Position numbers and translations under genes: made by a program
Shown here: piece by piece, positions 61,376 through 64,000 of the stretch
How the letters are laid out: the number at the start of each line of letters is the position of its first letter
Position numbering within the stretch: the first letter of the stretch is position 1
Assembly: GCF_003590095.1 (NCBI RefSeq)
Contig: NC_039480.1
Coordinates: forward strand, 7,727,328 to 7,791,327
Length of the DNA: 64,000 nucleotides
Direction of reading: 5' to 3'
DNA from: Trichoplusia ni
Taxonomy: Eukaryota; Arthropoda; Insecta; Lepidoptera; Noctuidae
The notes under the pieces: generated by a model
The model's input: the letters and a program-made list of their open reading frames with translations, nothing else
What the model was told of the DNA's origin: nothing
Databases searched by the model: none

Positions 61376-64000
61376 GTAAGTACACTGTTTACCTGAATTT
61401 GTAAACAATTTAATTTATCCTTTTGTAGTTGAATAAGATTTTGTGTGATAAACTAATCAGAACAGTTCAAGCCCTACTTTACACAGTGATGAAGGACAAG
61501 GCAGATTAAAAAAAATAATCACCAGAAAGGTTGATGTTGCTGGGCAATTGTTTCATTTGAGTTGTCAATGGAAAAGTTATTGCTTTGTAAGTTTTAATCC
61601 CAAATAGTCCAGCCAGTTATGAGGTCTTTGCCTTAAAAGATTTAGTGACAACTCAGTATGGAGAGAATAATATGAACTCTTTAAGAATAAGTAGTACAAA
61701 AATTTGAATTTTTGTCACAATACATGTTAGCGTTTTTAATAGTGTTCGCTTCTTGTGCATTTTAATTAAACTACCTACCTACTTGTTGATTAATGACGAA
61801 GTATATTTCTTTTCTGTACCTGTAAATGGCTTTTGAGTTTATTTAATGGTATTTGTTCTCTTTGTTCTATTATATGACTTGACAACAGTCACACAATCTG
61901 GTTTATGTAGTATCTAAATTTGATAGTGATTACTACATTGACAAGTGTTATTGCTATATCTCGCTAAGACAATTAATCTTACTCATTAGTACTTGGGTTG
62001 GGTTGGCAGTATTATTTAAATATATATTTTTTATTCGTCAGGGTCATTTGAAATTCTGCCAGCTGCTTAGACTTGGCCATGAATCATTGTATTATGTCCT
62101 CTTGATATAATTTCTTTCAGTTAAAATTAAAAGAATGATGGGATAAGATATACGGGCCATAAAATGTAACATAGCTTATTTAAAAGGCTTATTCATATTG
62201 TAGACAGGATTATTATTATAACTGATGAAGGACTAAGAATAGAATACAAGAATAACAGGTTAATTATTGACTGGATAGAAAACAGACTTAAATAAGACAA
62301 GAGTATATGGCTAAAGGGTATTGATAAAGGTTTTTTCTTGAATATGACTCCGAGAATATCAGGGCATCTTTCAAAACACTTCAAATCTCTAACCAGATTT
62401 ACGAATTTACACAAAATAGATAAGATACTGAAAGATATCAAGCACTAATGAATTAGTGATTTACATATACAACAGATTCAGCAAACAATTTTGACCATGA
62501 TAGGTATCATGGTGCACCTGCAAAGGTGTCGAAATGTCGGAAACTAAAATAAGAAATCAAACCGCGATAAAATCCGTAAAAGTAGTTTCATTTCAAAGTA
62601 ATATCATCAAAAAATTATATATTAGTATGAAAGACCAACTTATTAATGAGGCTACAAGGTTAAGCAACCTAATACCACAATATGCATCTGCATATTTATT
62701 ATAACAAGTATGATGTAAACTGTCTTTGAGTCATCATTACTTAAGTGGCACAGAACTTGGTCAGCAAATGCAGATCCAAACAAATTGCTTGAGTATTGTA
62801 AGCTATTGTCTATTGATTGCCTAAGTATGTTAAAGATGCGACCATTCTCTTTAGCAATCTCGACTTCTATTGTATTTTTCAATATTCTAATTCCAAGTTA
62901 CTTACTTTGTCTTATCATTGATAGTCTTTTTAACAAAGATAATTTCCAATGCCAATTTCAATGGTACAAACATAATAACAAGTTACCTGTCATGTAAGCA
63001 ATAGAACGATTTTTTAAAGATTTATTAAAATATCGAATTCGTTTAAGAATTATATAATAAATAACTGTCTACCTAGATTAGCTTAAAGCCAGTGAAAATC
63101 GTGCAACAAGACAAGTTAAAATTGAGGCCGACACATCACACGAGATAAAACGTTTCAGCGAAAGCAATCCCAATGGATAGATATCGCTGTATTGTACTTA
63201 TTATACAAATATCCGGGACCACGGTCGATGTGTGAACGAATCCACCTGTAGTAAATTCTTCCATTTTATGCACCGGCCTAGTTGCGAAATAATACGAACG
63301 GATGTTATCATTTATGGCTCGTCTTTTGTATAGTTAAATTGCTTAGTCGGCGCATAGCCGCTACTGGCAACAGGATTACATTACATTGCATTGACGAAAA
63401 TTAAAGATATTAAAAAAAATAAGCCATTGTTTGTTACTGTTCAGATATCGTAAGTTCTAATTTTAAATCGATTTGAGATAGTCCAAAATCATGCCACTAT
63501 ATCGAACTGCCGATAAAGTTGTTTCACGATATAATTGATTGATTGACAAAGAAACGAGTTTTAATTACGTCATGAGACAAGGCGCGTAATTGTAAGCCCT
63601 GCACGTAGTAATAGTAATAAACCGGTGTATGACGCGCATCGTGTATATTGAACGTTTGTACGAAAACCTCAGCGACAATTGTTAACGAATACAACGGAAA
63701 TCGCACGGTTTCCGTCTCTGGTAAACTTTAAAAAGTAAACCAGACATTTTTGCGTTATATGATCTGCCAATCGTTGTAAATGCCATTTTTTTATTGACCT
63801 TTGCATACCGGTCCGTTTTATTACACTATCGCCTTTAACTCGTTCGTCTAGCATATTCTAGTCAAACTAGGTACTGAAACTTTTTAATTTTTTTGAAGCT
63901 GTTGTTTCTGTTGTTTTATTAAGTACTGGAATCGCTAATTACAAGACAATATTGATGCTTCGTTTTCCCGTCTTATTCTTAAAACAATTAAAATGAGCTC
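61376..64000. other. First coding intron of SERCA (to window end)
   Basis: AT-rich intron with short chance frames. No next SERCA exon was found before position 64000. Confidence 0.6.

Overview
This is a eukaryotic window from an AT-rich insect genome, almost certainly a moth or butterfly (Lepidoptera). The evidence is small exons split by long introns with GT/AG borders, many tRNA-derived SINE copies of lepidopteran type, interspersed repeats starting with a 'GCCCGCGACTTCG' head, a LINE fragment, and three protein genes whose exons read clearly as insect proteins.

Layout: (1) Positions 902-10473, minus strand, hold the 5' part of a membrane-anchored multicopper oxidase-like gene. Four exons are visible and the 3' end lies outside the window; the protein looks like the insect multicopper oxidase-related type. 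(2) After a divergent intergenic gap of about 1.65 kb, positions 12129-25298 on the plus strand hold a complete ten-exon PARN-family nuclease gene that matches PNLDC1, the silkworm piRNA 3' 'Trimmer'. It carries an intact DEDDh catalytic set and a C-terminal membrane anchor encoded by its last two exons. (3) Positions 25.4-54 kb are mostly non-coding: SINEs, scattered hairpins, several short CpG-rich islands, and one unassigned minus-strand exon-like segment (27771-28000) with consensus splice sites. (4) At the right end, 61258-61375 plus is the first coding exon of SERCA, the ER/sarcoplasmic reticulum Ca2+-ATPase. It is preceded by two TATA-containing CpG-rich candidate promoters (54.3 kb and 59.95 kb) and by exon-like non-coding pieces with perfect splice sites, suggesting a gene with alternative 5' leaders. 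The rest of SERCA lies beyond the window.

The three genes are functionally unrelated (oxidase-like surface protein, germline piRNA maturation, calcium pumping), so this is ordinary chromosome, not an operon or a mobile island. The most interesting points are the piRNA trimmer and the way its membrane anchor depends on splicing of one intron, the changed copper-binding motif in the oxidase-like protein, repeat insertions right next to a trimmer exon, several perfect DNA hairpins, and the unexplained minus-strand exon. All exon joins were made by eye from splice consensus and reading frame; no alignment or search was run.
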